From: Eubacterium sp. | Lineage (GTDB): Bacteria; Bacillota; Clostridia; Lachnospirales; Lachnospiraceae | Length of the DNA stretch: 64,000 nt | Assembly: GCA_024698585.1 (NCBI GenBank) | Contig: JAILRB010000056.1 | Coordinates: 45,268-109,267 of the forward strand | Reading direction: 5' to 3' | Part shown: positions 57,101-63,930 of the stretch, piece after piece | How positions within the stretch are numbered: position 1 is the first letter of the stretch | Layout: the number at the start of each line of letters is the position of its first letter | Made by a program: the position numbers and the translations under genes | The notes under the pieces: model-generated | Seen by the model: the letters and a program-made list of their open reading frames with translations, nothing else | Database searches by the model: none | Told to the model about the DNA's origin: nothing

Positions 57101-60043
57101 AGTCAGTATAAGACAACTTTCCGCAGCAGCGTGAATCCGGGAAGCAGAACTTCCAAGAAATTGTCTGCAAAAAATGTTATGGAACAGTGGGGAAGTGGCT
57201 CTTTCAAGGAAAGTAGTGGAAAAGTTGGAATTGAAGCAGAATATGCCATGGAGAATGTGCTCCAGTCAAAGGATCAGATTACATCAGATATGGCTGCTTA
57301 TACTGTTTCGAAAAAAGAAAAGGCTTCCGAAGTAAGTGGAAGATTACCGAATGAATGGAGATTGACCCAGTCAGATACAGGACTGGCAATGCGTGTACCG
57401 GATGAAGGTTCCGGATGGTCCACCGCAGCGCAGTTTCCAACCTACAGTCCGGAACTGAGTTATCGGATTCAGTTTGGAACGACAGGAACTTATTCTGTAT
57501 GGCTTCGTTGGAGATATGTGGACAATGCTTCCGATTCCATTCGTGGTGGTTTAGACAATACTTATGTGGATGGACAGTTCACCGGTAGTGGAGGCTTTTA
57601 TAGTGACAGTAAAGATGAAAAATGGCACTGGCAGAAGGTTGCAACCATGGACGTGACTACAGCTAAGGAACATCTTTTCTCTTTATGGGTTCGTGAAGAT
57701 GGTTTAATGGTGGATAAAATTTATCTGACGACAGGAACGGAGACCCCGTCAGACAGCAGCTTTGTAGCATCTAGTCGAACCGGAACTGCGGCAAAGAATT
57801 CGCTGATGGAAACCATCAATCAAAAGAAAGCTACGATGAAGCAGACCTCGTATCCGACCGGAAATGAATTAGGAAATTATTCGAAAGTTGCTTACCATGC
57901 TTTTGTGGAGGCGATGGAAGAGGCAGATCGTTATGCAAAAGGTGGTAATGTCACAGAAGCAGGCGTGACCAATGTGTTAAACAACCTGGAAGTAGCAGAG
58001 ACGAATCTGAAGAATTCTGTTTGCTTAAATTCTATTTGTTCGGACTATCATGCCTACCGTGATTTTGAAAAGGACGTGGTGGGGAAAACACCATTTGGCT
58101 TTGATGTTATGGCACTAACGAATGGTGCTACGGCAAATGTATTAAGCGAAGGAGACAATAAATTCTTAAGCGTTCAAACTTCGTCCACGGCAGGAAAGGC
58201 GAATTTATTCTTCCCATATCAGGGACAGGTATTTTCTGATGCAGACCACCGGGTGGAAATCGGATTTAAGGCAAGATTTACCGGAACCTTCCAATATGCG
58301 AATGGTGCCATGATTAAGAATGATGTGGAAAAATTTGCCATGGTTACGTCATTTGATAACACAAATCAGTCTGGAGATATCCGAGTTCAGAATGGTGGAA
58401 CAAAGACTGCGGTTCAGAAATTCGAATCAGGAAAATGGTACGACATCAAAATGATTGGCGATTGTGTCAAGGGAACTTATACGGTAACCATCAATGGCGT
58501 TGTTGTGGCAGAAAACTATAATTTCAGGGATGCAACGGGAACAAATCTTACAGGACATTTACTGGGAATTGATGGTTTTGCCAATGGAAGAATGGATTAT
58601 GATGACATTTACGCAAAAGTAATTGAAAGCAGTGATGCTGCCAGAGCTTCAAAACTGGAGCAGACGGTGACGACAATCCGTTCGGAAATGAATCAGTATT
58701 CTTATCCGTTGGGAAATCGGGTTGGATGCTATCGACAGGAACAATATGATTATTTGATGAGTCAGTTAGATGAAGCAAAACGGGAAGCACAGAAAGGTTC
58801 GCTAACAGAAGAACAACTGGGAACCTTAGAGCAGGGAATTCAGGATGCCAGAAAAGAATTGGATGCTTCCTTGATTACCGTGGACTCAAAAAAACAGGTG
58901 TATCACGCCTTTCGTGATTTTGAAAATGACAGCTTAGGGGATTTCCTTCCTTACGGAATCAATACCATTCGTATGGATCAGGGCGGAAAGACTACAATTA
59001 TGGAAGAAAACGGAAATCGCTTCCTTCGACTTTCTACCGGTTCAGAAGCAGGACATATGAATATGAATTATCCATATGTTGGTGACACAAAGGTATCCGG
59101 AGACTGTAAGATGGTTATTGAATTCGACGCAAGATTAAACGGAGATTTAAGATATGCCAATGCAATGATTGCAAAGAATCAGTCTGACAATGCAGCAACA
59201 ACCATTGCCTTCGATAATGCCGGTCAGGAACGAAAGGTTCTGCTTAAGAGATCAGGTTCTTCTTCCACAAAAGTGGCGGAATACAATTATGACACCTGGC
59301 ATCAGTATAAGGCGGTTCTGGATTTTGACCGTCAGGTTTATGATGTTTACATGGATGAAACATTGGTGGCAGAAAATTATCCATTCCGCTCCAACGGAAC
59401 CGAATCCTTGATTGGTCATTCTTTTGGTATTGACGGTTTTAGTAACGGACGATTGGATCTTGATAATATCAAGGTTTACACATTGGACGAGCAGGCATCG
59501 GATGAAATTGAGGTAAGTGATGGAATTGAAATCAATGGCTATCAGATTAGCGCTGTCTCCAAGGGAATGAGAGTAGTTTATTCCTTAGATAGCAGGATTG
59601 ACGGAAAGCAGGTGGTATCCTGTGGAATGATTTATTCCCTTTCCGAGTATGCGAATAATGCAGAGTTATATGTTGGTAGTGACAATGAGTTTGTGAAGAG
59701 TTTCGAAAATACAGAACTTGGAAGATTGTCCCAAAACTATTCGGAAACAGGAAAAGAGGACAGTTTTGCATTGACAATGCGCTTCGCATCAAAGAATCCA
59801 TTGGAATACACCACGGGTTGGAAGATTCGTGCTTATGCAAAACTGGAGGACGGAAGCTATGCATACTCAGAGGCCTACTCCTATACTATTTTTGATATTG
59901 CTGAAAAAATGTATCAGAGAAAACTGATGCAATCAGAAAGTAAGCATAACTATCTCTACACAGACATCTTATCCCTTGTGAATCCGCAGTACACAGTGAT
60001 TCCATTTGGGAAACAGAACAGTTACGTGATTTTTGACAATTAA
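54143..60043 (+). CDS. Secreted GH115 alpha-glucuronidase, multidomain
   Basis: ATG 54143 lies 5 bases after GGAGG; the ATG at 54131 precedes that site. The product is 1966 residues with a signal peptide (about 1-30). The GH115 region (about 45-700) shows VVIIGTINKSAQI, MGSDNRGAIYGTYEISEQMGVSPWYYFADVP, YRGIFINDEE and LKGNYIWPAMHVNAFD, followed by the family's Ig-like and C-terminal beta domains (about 700-1215). Then come two helical FIVAR-like segments each joined to a beta-sandwich domain that starts YHA(Y/F)RDFE (about 1295-1495 and 1590-1785), and the shared C-terminal domain (about 1792-1966). This copy lacks the terminal aromatic-x-Trp motif and the Thr-rich linker. GH115 removes 4-O-methyl-glucuronic acid from xylan. 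The two YHA(Y/F)RDFE modules are clear internal duplicates. Confidence 0.92.
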   Translation: MKQLRNRIGSLILVFAMMCGLISNTSFCVSGNVEPTGNSNDFPIVSGSTTATLWVDSSEEQPVKRVVNDFRDDVKRVTGKTPSISNAQTLPSGPVVIIGTINKSAQIKTLIQNGKITTAEVNAVKNQWEAYLIKVIDKNTMVIMGSDNRGAIYGTYEISEQMGVSPWYYFADVPIQKKTNVFMPKGTAITDKPDVKYRGIFINDEEKLGAWVVNKFNPDNNGSGKMGAAIYAKIFELILRLKGNYIWPAMHVNAFDNIAENGDTIRQYGVVMRKTVSAGDEWGTFKKKYASQMGVSADSLVYDYTVNPDVVRAFWRDSISKHKNTEVQWLLGMRGTGDEPFNTANLSDSKWDKYGTTTEGRKAGLLSEIIADQITVLQQELGVEKANQACKAILPYKEVLQLYNNPQFTLPQDMTVIWCDDNHGMVRRTPTEQDRAKSLGGMYYHASYWAPANQSYMWMSSIPLSVIGEEMSKCWDTGIRNIWVLNVGDLKPAEGEMDYFIRCGWDVEKYTKDSEQFSREWIQRNFGQTMSETMMNEVSDILKTFYHHSNIRKIEHMRLDLFDQKYLNEWDQRMEMWQDLYDRANAVANALPSDVRTGFYELVQCKINWEYLTNKSYYYADKSNLAYDQGRMASAQNFSDISIATEKERKTEIAKYSTIANGKWNGLIDPEKYSPPVTSQLPETNPTLVLGDTKMGVYVQGEEKPVKKTSKLVVNRYGQDGKFIDVFNQGADSFSWNATTSVPWITLSQTSGTVNDEQRIWVTINDYEKASGKSGVITIQSGDVVKKIKVVVEEVPARLTNCYVEADGVVSMEAEDYTTKKDVGEKSWKVLKNAGRGFSKDMVQVVDEALETVAENNINDSSSPSLSYDFYLNSEGSFPMEIYRLPTMNAVPNGKIRFAYSVDGQSPQVVSSTAVDEGTTSNQNKQWVKNLFGQIEKHQVTLPALSKGKHTLKLWMVDNYIAIDKMVIYTSGEVIKSANGPEESYHSQYKTTFRSSVNPGSRTSKKLSAKNVMEQWGSGSFKESSGKVGIEAEYAMENVLQSKDQITSDMAAYTVSKKEKASEVSGRLPNEWRLTQSDTGLAMRVPDEGSGWSTAAQFPTYSPELSYRIQFGTTGTYSVWLRWRYVDNASDSIRGGLDNTYVDGQFTGSGGFYSDSKDEKWHWQKVATMDVTTAKEHLFSLWVREDGLMVDKIYLTTGTETPSDSSFVASSRTGTAAKNSLMETINQKKATMKQTSYPTGNELGNYSKVAYHAFVEAMEEADRYAKGGNVTEAGVTNVLNNLEVAETNLKNSVCLNSICSDYHAYRDFEKDVVGKTPFGFDVMALTNGATANVLSEGDNKFLSVQTSSTAGKANLFFPYQGQVFSDADHRVEIGFKARFTGTFQYANGAMIKNDVEKFAMVTSFDNTNQSGDIRVQNGGTKTAVQKFESGKWYDIKMIGDCVKGTYTVTINGVVVAENYNFRDATGTNLTGHLLGIDGFANGRMDYDDIYAKVIESSDAARASKLEQTVTTIRSEMNQYSYPLGNRVGCYRQEQYDYLMSQLDEAKREAQKGSLTEEQLGTLEQGIQDARKELDASLITVDSKKQVYHAFRDFENDSLGDFLPYGINTIRMDQGGKTTIMEENGNRFLRLSTGSEAGHMNMNYPYVGDTKVSGDCKMVIEFDARLNGDLRYANAMIAKNQSDNAATTIAFDNAGQERKVLLKRSGSSSTKVAEYNYDTWHQYKAVLDFDRQVYDVYMDETLVAENYPFRSNGTESLIGHSFGIDGFSNGRLDLDNIKVYTLDEQASDEIEVSDGIEINGYQISAVSKGMRVVYSLDSRIDGKQVVSCGMIYSLSEYANNAELYVGSDNEFVKSFENTELGRLSQNYSETGKEDSFALTMRFASKNPLEYTTGWKIRAYAKLEDGSYAYSEAYSYTIFDIAEKMYQRKLMQSESKHNYLYTDILSLVNPQYTVIPFGKQNSYVIFDN

Positions 60044-60049
60044 TAAAAA

Positions 60050-60084
60050 TAACAGGTGCACAAAAAGTGTACCTGTTGTTTCTT
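60050..60084 (+). terminator. Terminator after the GH43-GH115 operon
   Basis: AACAGGTGCA (60051-60060) pairs with TGTACCTGTT (60068-60077), then GTTTCTTT. Confidence 0.85.
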
Positions 60085-60146
60085 TGTGGTTTCATCGATT
60101 ACGGGATTGGAATTTTGAGAATCTTCAATTCAAAATATTCAATTAC

Positions 60147-60174
60147 TTGAAAAACAATTGACGAAGTGTATAAT
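60147..60174 (+). promoter_or_regulatory. Promoter of the small membrane protein gene
   Basis: TTGAAA (60147-60152), 16 bases, TATAAT (60169-60174), about 30 bases before the start codon. Confidence 0.65.
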
Positions 60175-60205
60175 GGTATTGGATAAAAAAAGGAGGATGA
60201 ACGAG

Positions 60206-60901
60206 ATGAAGAACAAAAGAAAAAAATTTATTGTATGTGCAATCGTTCTGGGAATCATTCCAATTGCGATTGCGATGATTCAGGTGATTCAGTCTAAGCA
60301 GCCTGCTAAAAAAGGAATCTGGCTAAAGGGACAATTTTACCAACTGTCAGAGAACAAACTGATTTATGATTCAGATAACTACATTGAAGAAGTGAAGGAA
60401 AATGAATTTCGACTTGTAGATGATGGACTTATCAGGAAAGCAACAATACAGGTTGATGAAAAAAACATGAAAACTACCTTTGCGAATGGTACTGTAATTG
60501 AAACAAAAGTAAAGAACAGTCAGGTTGCCAAGAAGGGAGATTCTGATTCTGAGATAGTTTCCTCATCTGAGGAATGCACATCGGATGACCAGGCCATTAC
60601 AACAGAACAGTATGCTCATGCACTGACACAGTATCATTTTCATAACTATGATAAACTTGAAGCAAAAACAAAATCAATATTATCTTGGTTCATGCTGTTC
60701 ATAGGAATGTTTGTTTATGGACTCAGTATACTTCAGATTCTCTATCCAAATGAATTCTTTTTCTTTTGCAGTAAATGGAAGTTCGAAGAACCGAAATTAT
60801 CTGAGGAAGGAGAACTGGTCTATCGGATAGGAGCAGGATGCGCCGCAATTATCGGCTGGGTCTTTGCGACGGGATTACTTGATAAATGGATTATACAATA
60901 A
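60206..60901 (+). CDS. Hypothetical membrane protein with three predicted membrane segments
   Basis: ATG 60206 lies 9 bases after AGGAGG (60191-60196) and gives 231 residues. There is an N-terminal hydrophobic segment (about 8-28), a soluble region (about 30-150) rich in Asp/Glu/Lys with a Ser/Asp stretch, and two C-terminal hydrophobic segments (about 158-180 and 208-226) around LYPNEFFFFCSKWKFEEPKLSEEGELVYRIG. The part with W-K-F-E-E-P-K-L-S-E resembles small DUF6199-type membrane proteins; this is from memory and uncertain. No functional residues are recognised. It has its own promoter and terminator and no functional link to its neighbours. Confidence 0.6.
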   Translation: MKNKRKKFIVCAIVLGIIPIAIAMIQVIQSKQPAKKGIWLKGQFYQLSENKLIYDSDNYIEEVKENEFRLVDDGLIRKATIQVDEKNMKTTFANGTVIETKVKNSQVAKKGDSDSEIVSSSEECTSDDQAITTEQYAHALTQYHFHNYDKLEAKTKSILSWFMLFIGMFVYGLSILQILYPNEFFFFCSKWKFEEPKLSEEGELVYRIGAGCAAIIGWVFATGLLDKWIIQ

Positions 60902-60918
60902 CAAATTAGTTTTATGTG

Positions 60919-60956
60919 GGGAATGCATTGTGAATGGATTCCCTATTTTTTATTTT
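60919..60956 (+). terminator. Terminator after the small membrane protein gene
   Basis: GGGAAT (60919-60924) pairs with ATTCCC (60938-60943), with a partial inner GCAT/ATGG pairing and a T-rich tail. Confidence 0.65.
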
Positions 60957-61027
60957 TACGAATGACATTTTGAAACGGCTAATTCTACAAATTATAGAAA
61001 TTACTAGCATTTTTATCCATTCAATAG

Positions 61028-61071
61028 TATAATATAACGTGGTCTGCCTAAAGGAATGATTTTAGGAGACC
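61028..61071 (+). promoter_or_regulatory. purA promoter -10 and leader hairpin
   Basis: TATAAT (61028-61033) has a weak -35 (TAGCAT, 17 bases upstream). A hairpin follows almost at once: GGTCTGCCTAAA (61041-61052) pairs with TTTAGGAGACC (61061-61071). It has no T run and no purine riboswitch core; it may stabilise the mRNA. Confidence 0.5.
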
Positions 61072-61114
61072 GTAGAAACTAGGAAACGAAGTTTTATTTA
61101 CAGGAGGAAACCAA

Positions 61115-62398
61115 ATGGTTAGAGCAATTGTAGGAGCTAACTGGGGCGACGAAGGAAAAGGTAAAATTACAGATATGTTAGGCGAACAGTCTGATATTAT
61201 CGTAAGATTCCAGGGAGGAAGTAACGCTGGTCATACCATTATCAATGACTATGGTAAATTCGCATTACACTTACTTCCATCAGGAGTATTTTATCAGCAT
61301 ACCACATGTATCATTGGTAATGGTGTTGCATTGAATATTCCTTACCTTCAGAAGGAAATTGATGACATTGTATCAAAGGGCGTTCCAAAGCCACACATTT
61401 TAGTATCAGACAGAGCACAAATTTTAATGCCATATCACATTGATTTTGATGCATATGAAGAAGAACGTCTGGGCGGAAAGGCATTTGGCTCAACAAAGTC
61501 AGGAATTGCACCATTTTATTCAGATAAATATGCAAAGATTGGATTCCAGGTGTCCGAATTATTTGATGAAGATACTTTGGTTGAAAAGGTTGCAAGAGTG
61601 GCGGAACAGAAGAACATTTTATTGGAGCATATGTATCACAAGCCACTGATTGATCCAAAGGAATTATTAGAAACATTACATGAATACAGAGATATGGTTG
61701 CACCATATGTATGTGATACTTCATTATACATCAGCAATGCATTGAAAGAAGGAAAGACAGTTCTCTTAGAAGGACAGTTAGGAACATTAAAGGATCCTGA
61801 CTTCGGTATTTACCCAATGGTAACATCTTCTTCTACATTAGCAGCTTACGGTGCAATTGGAGCCGGAATCGCTCCATATGAAATCAAGGATATCATCACT
61901 GTTGTAAAGGCATACTCCAGTGCAGTTGGTGCCGGAGAATTTGTCAGTGAAATCTTTGGAGAAGAAGCAGATGAACTTCGTCGTCGCGGTGGTGACGGTG
62001 GAGAATTTGGTGCTACCACAGGTCGTCCACGTAGAATGGGATGGTTTGATGCAGTAGCCAGTCGTTACGGAGTTAGAATGCAGGGTGCTACAGAAGTTGC
62101 CCTTACCGTATTAGATGTTCTCGGATATCTGGATGAAATTCCGGTATGTGTAGGATATGAAATCGACGGAGAAGTAACAAAAGACTTCCCAGTAACAGCA
62201 AAGCTTAAGAAAGCAAAACCTGTTTACGAAGTACTTCCGGGATGGAAAGAAGAAATCAGAGGAATTACAAAGTACGAAGATCTTCCAGAAAATTGTAGAA
62301 AGTACATCGAATTCATCGAAAAAGAATTAGGTGTTCCGGTAACAATGGTCAGCAATGGCCCAGGAAGACACGAAATTATCCATAGGGCACAAGCCTAA
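61115..62398 (+). CDS. purA: Adenylosuccinate synthetase
   Basis: The product is 427 residues, the normal length, with CAGGAGGAAA before the ATG. It joins IMP and aspartate with GTP to make adenylosuccinate, the first committed step to AMP. Seen: the GTP-loop VGANWGDEGKGK (residues 6-17, with the catalytic Asp12), GGSNAGHTI, the EGQLGTLKDPDFGIYPMVTSS region, GEFVSEIFGEEADELRRRGGDGGEFGATTGRPRRMGW, and NGPGRHEI near the C-terminus. The last seven codons overlap a 21-base sequence whose inverted copies lie in the repeats just downstream (62508 and 62587), so the C-terminal IHRAQA may be repeat-derived. Confidence 0.97.
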   Translation: MVRAIVGANWGDEGKGKITDMLGEQSDIIVRFQGGSNAGHTIINDYGKFALHLLPSGVFYQHTTCIIGNGVALNIPYLQKEIDDIVSKGVPKPHILVSDRAQILMPYHIDFDAYEEERLGGKAFGSTKSGIAPFYSDKYAKIGFQVSELFDEDTLVEKVARVAEQKNILLEHMYHKPLIDPKELLETLHEYRDMVAPYVCDTSLYISNALKEGKTVLLEGQLGTLKDPDFGIYPMVTSSSTLAAYGAIGAGIAPYEIKDIITVVKAYSSAVGAGEFVSEIFGEEADELRRRGGDGGEFGATTGRPRRMGWFDAVASRYGVRMQGATEVALTVLDVLGYLDEIPVCVGYEIDGEVTKDFPVTAKLKKAKPVYEVLPGWKEEIRGITKYEDLPENCRKYIEFIEKELGVPVTMVSNGPGRHEIIHRAQA

Positions 62399-62403
62399 AT
62401 GAA

Positions 62404-62456
62404 AGAAAAGAAGCGACTGTGGGAGCTTGCTCACAACAGTCGCTTCTTTTCTTTTA
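62404..62456 (+). terminator. Long terminator after purA
   Basis: AGAAAAGAAGCGACTGT (62404-62420) pairs with ACAGTCGCTTCTTTTCT (62436-62452), with T-rich flanks that could act in both directions. Confidence 0.9.
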
Positions 62457-62460
62457 TTTT

Positions 62461-62608
62461 GGCGCCGCCGGGGTACCGAGAAGAAGCGAAGCGGATTCGA
62501 GGTATCCGGCTTGTGCCCTATGGATAAATGAAGGAAAGAGGCGCCGCCGTGGTACCGAGAAGAAGCGAAGCGGATTCGAGGTATCCAGGCTTGTGCCCTA
62601 TGGATAAA
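62461..62608. repeat. Two direct copies of a 68-bp palindromic repeat
   Basis: Copies at 62461-62528 and 62540-62608 start GGCGCCGCCG and contain a GGTACCGAGAAG...GATTCGAGGTATCC imperfect palindrome around GC-GAA-GC. They end in GGCTTGTGCCCTATGGATAA and differ at about three positions. The last part is the inverse of the purA 3' end (62376-62396). The GC-rich head is unlike the surrounding AT-rich DNA. The second copy ends 6 bases before the TATAAT of the next gene. Confidence 0.8.
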
Positions 62609-62611
62609 GTA

Positions 62612-62620
62612 TGGTATAAT
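62612..62620 (+). promoter_or_regulatory. Extended -10 promoter of the small Ig-like secreted protein
   Basis: TGGTATAAT (62612-62620) is an extended -10 with perfect TATAAT. The -35 region falls inside the second 68-bp repeat (TTGTGC at 62591-62596, weak), so the repeat may supply part of this promoter. Confidence 0.5.
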
Positions 62621-62670
62621 AAACTATATTTTAGTACGGATTTTTACAATTGAATAAAGGAGGGATTTTT

Positions 62671-63831
62671 ATGAAAAGAAAGATATTAGCACTTGTTTTA
62701 TCTTTTGCTTTAGTGGCTACAGGCATTATCATTGGAACGGATTCGGTAGAAGCTGCAGATGCTAAAGTTTACACACTTGGAAAGACCGCATCAGGAACGA
62801 TTACTAAGTCCGTCTATTACACCTTGGTGTCTTATTCGACGGATACATATACCTTTAATGTGAATAAGAACATGGATGTTGTCATTTCTTTTACTGCAAA
62901 AACGGATGGATTACGGTGGAATCTTAGTGGAGGAAGTACATATACTTATGAATCTCACAGCGTATCGGCAGGAATGAAAGATACTTATAAGATGTATCTT
63001 ACGTCAGGAAGTTATACATTCAATGTAACCGGTGGAGGCAGTGCATATTCCTTTGTGATCAATAATTCCAATGCATACCATTTGAAGTTTGCAAAGGCAA
63101 GCGATAATATTAGTGGTGGATTGAAGAAAACAGTGGCATTCACTTACGACTGCAGTTACGATTATGCAAAACAGTATTTCACAATGAAAAACAGTAATAA
63201 TAATGTTGCAGAATGTAGCTATACATTGAATCGTGATGGAACCGGATACATTACCCTGGATCCTAAGAAGATTGGAAAAACAGTTGTTTCTATTGGGTTG
63301 GTTGGTGGGACCATTGCAAAATATACCGGAAATGTGAAAAGTATGTATGTCTTTGTTGCAAAGGGACAAAGTTTGAAGTTACCAAAACCATCCGGTGTCA
63401 AGAAAATTAAATGGTCCAGCAAGAAAAAGAAAGTTGCAACGGTTAATAAAAAAGGAAAAGTAAAAGGGAAAAAGGATGGCCGAGGAAAAGTTTTCGCGAA
63501 GGCAGGAAAAGTAAAATACACTTACAATATTGTTGTAACTGATTTTATCAAACTAGGAAAGAAAACATATAAAGAACTGAAAGAAAATGTTAGAAATCCG
63601 GAAAAATTAAAAATCTATAATGTGTACAGTGGTTTTGACAAAAACATTGCACAGGGTCTGACGATTCCTGTAGTATTTGTTGATTTTGGTTATACGAACT
63701 CATACGGAGCAATGGAACGTGGAAAATGGATTGCATATTATGATGATGTACATGAACTGAAATATTTCTACGTAAATTCTTATGCCGACTTGATGAAGCG
63801 AAAAACAATCAAACCTGCTAAAATTAAATAA
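62671..63831 (+). CDS. Small secreted Ig-like (Big_2-type) protein of unknown function
   Basis: ATG 62671 lies about 8 bases after AAAGGAGGG and gives 386 residues. It has a signal peptide (about 1-31, ending SVEAADA), a Tyr/Ser/Thr-rich beta region (about 35-135) with YTFNVNKNMDVVISF resembling pre-peptidase-type beta domains, a second beta region (140-235), and a Big_2-like Ig domain with an unusually Lys-rich core (about 237-300, KKIKWSSKKKKVATVNKKGKVKGKK). A short C-terminal domain follows (about 303-386). No catalytic motif is seen. The basic Ig domain resembles the Lys-rich tails of the two GH128 proteins at 41-45 kb in charge, not in sequence. It is likely a surface-bound or adhesive protein. 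Confidence 0.7.
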   Translation: MKRKILALVLSFALVATGIIIGTDSVEAADAKVYTLGKTASGTITKSVYYTLVSYSTDTYTFNVNKNMDVVISFTAKTDGLRWNLSGGSTYTYESHSVSAGMKDTYKMYLTSGSYTFNVTGGGSAYSFVINNSNAYHLKFAKASDNISGGLKKTVAFTYDCSYDYAKQYFTMKNSNNNVAECSYTLNRDGTGYITLDPKKIGKTVVSIGLVGGTIAKYTGNVKSMYVFVAKGQSLKLPKPSGVKKIKWSSKKKKVATVNKKGKVKGKKDGRGKVFAKAGKVKYTYNIVVTDFIKLGKKTYKELKENVRNPEKLKIYNVYSGFDKNIAQGLTIPVVFVDFGYTNSYGAMERGKWIAYYDDVHELKYFYVNSYADLMKRKTIKPAKIK

Positions 63832-63892
63832 GAGAATTTAGAGAAAAGTGCCCCTTGAAATGCAATGTCATTAAGTTAAGATGACAAAATTA

Positions 63893-63930
63893 AGATCTCA
63901 GTATTAGAAATAATACTGGGGTCTTTTTTT
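63893..63930 (+). terminator. Terminator after the Ig-like protein gene
   Basis: AGATCTCAGTATT (63893-63905) pairs with AATACTGGGGTCT (63912-63924, with G-T pairs), followed by seven T. A further small palindrome TGTCAT/ATGACA lies just upstream (about 63866-63885). The last 60 bases hold a TTGACA (63942-63947) and a TTCGCTA/TAGCGAA inverted pair reaching the window end, but no gene start. Confidence 0.75.

Noticed and set aside
5701..60043. Cellulosome: dockerin, cohesin or SLH domains at the protein ends
   Set aside because: No duplicated calcium-loop dockerin motif, cohesin or SLH sequence is present in any of the secreted proteins.
61028..61114. Purine riboswitch before purA
   Set aside because: There is a hairpin, but no purine-aptamer core sequence and no terminator.
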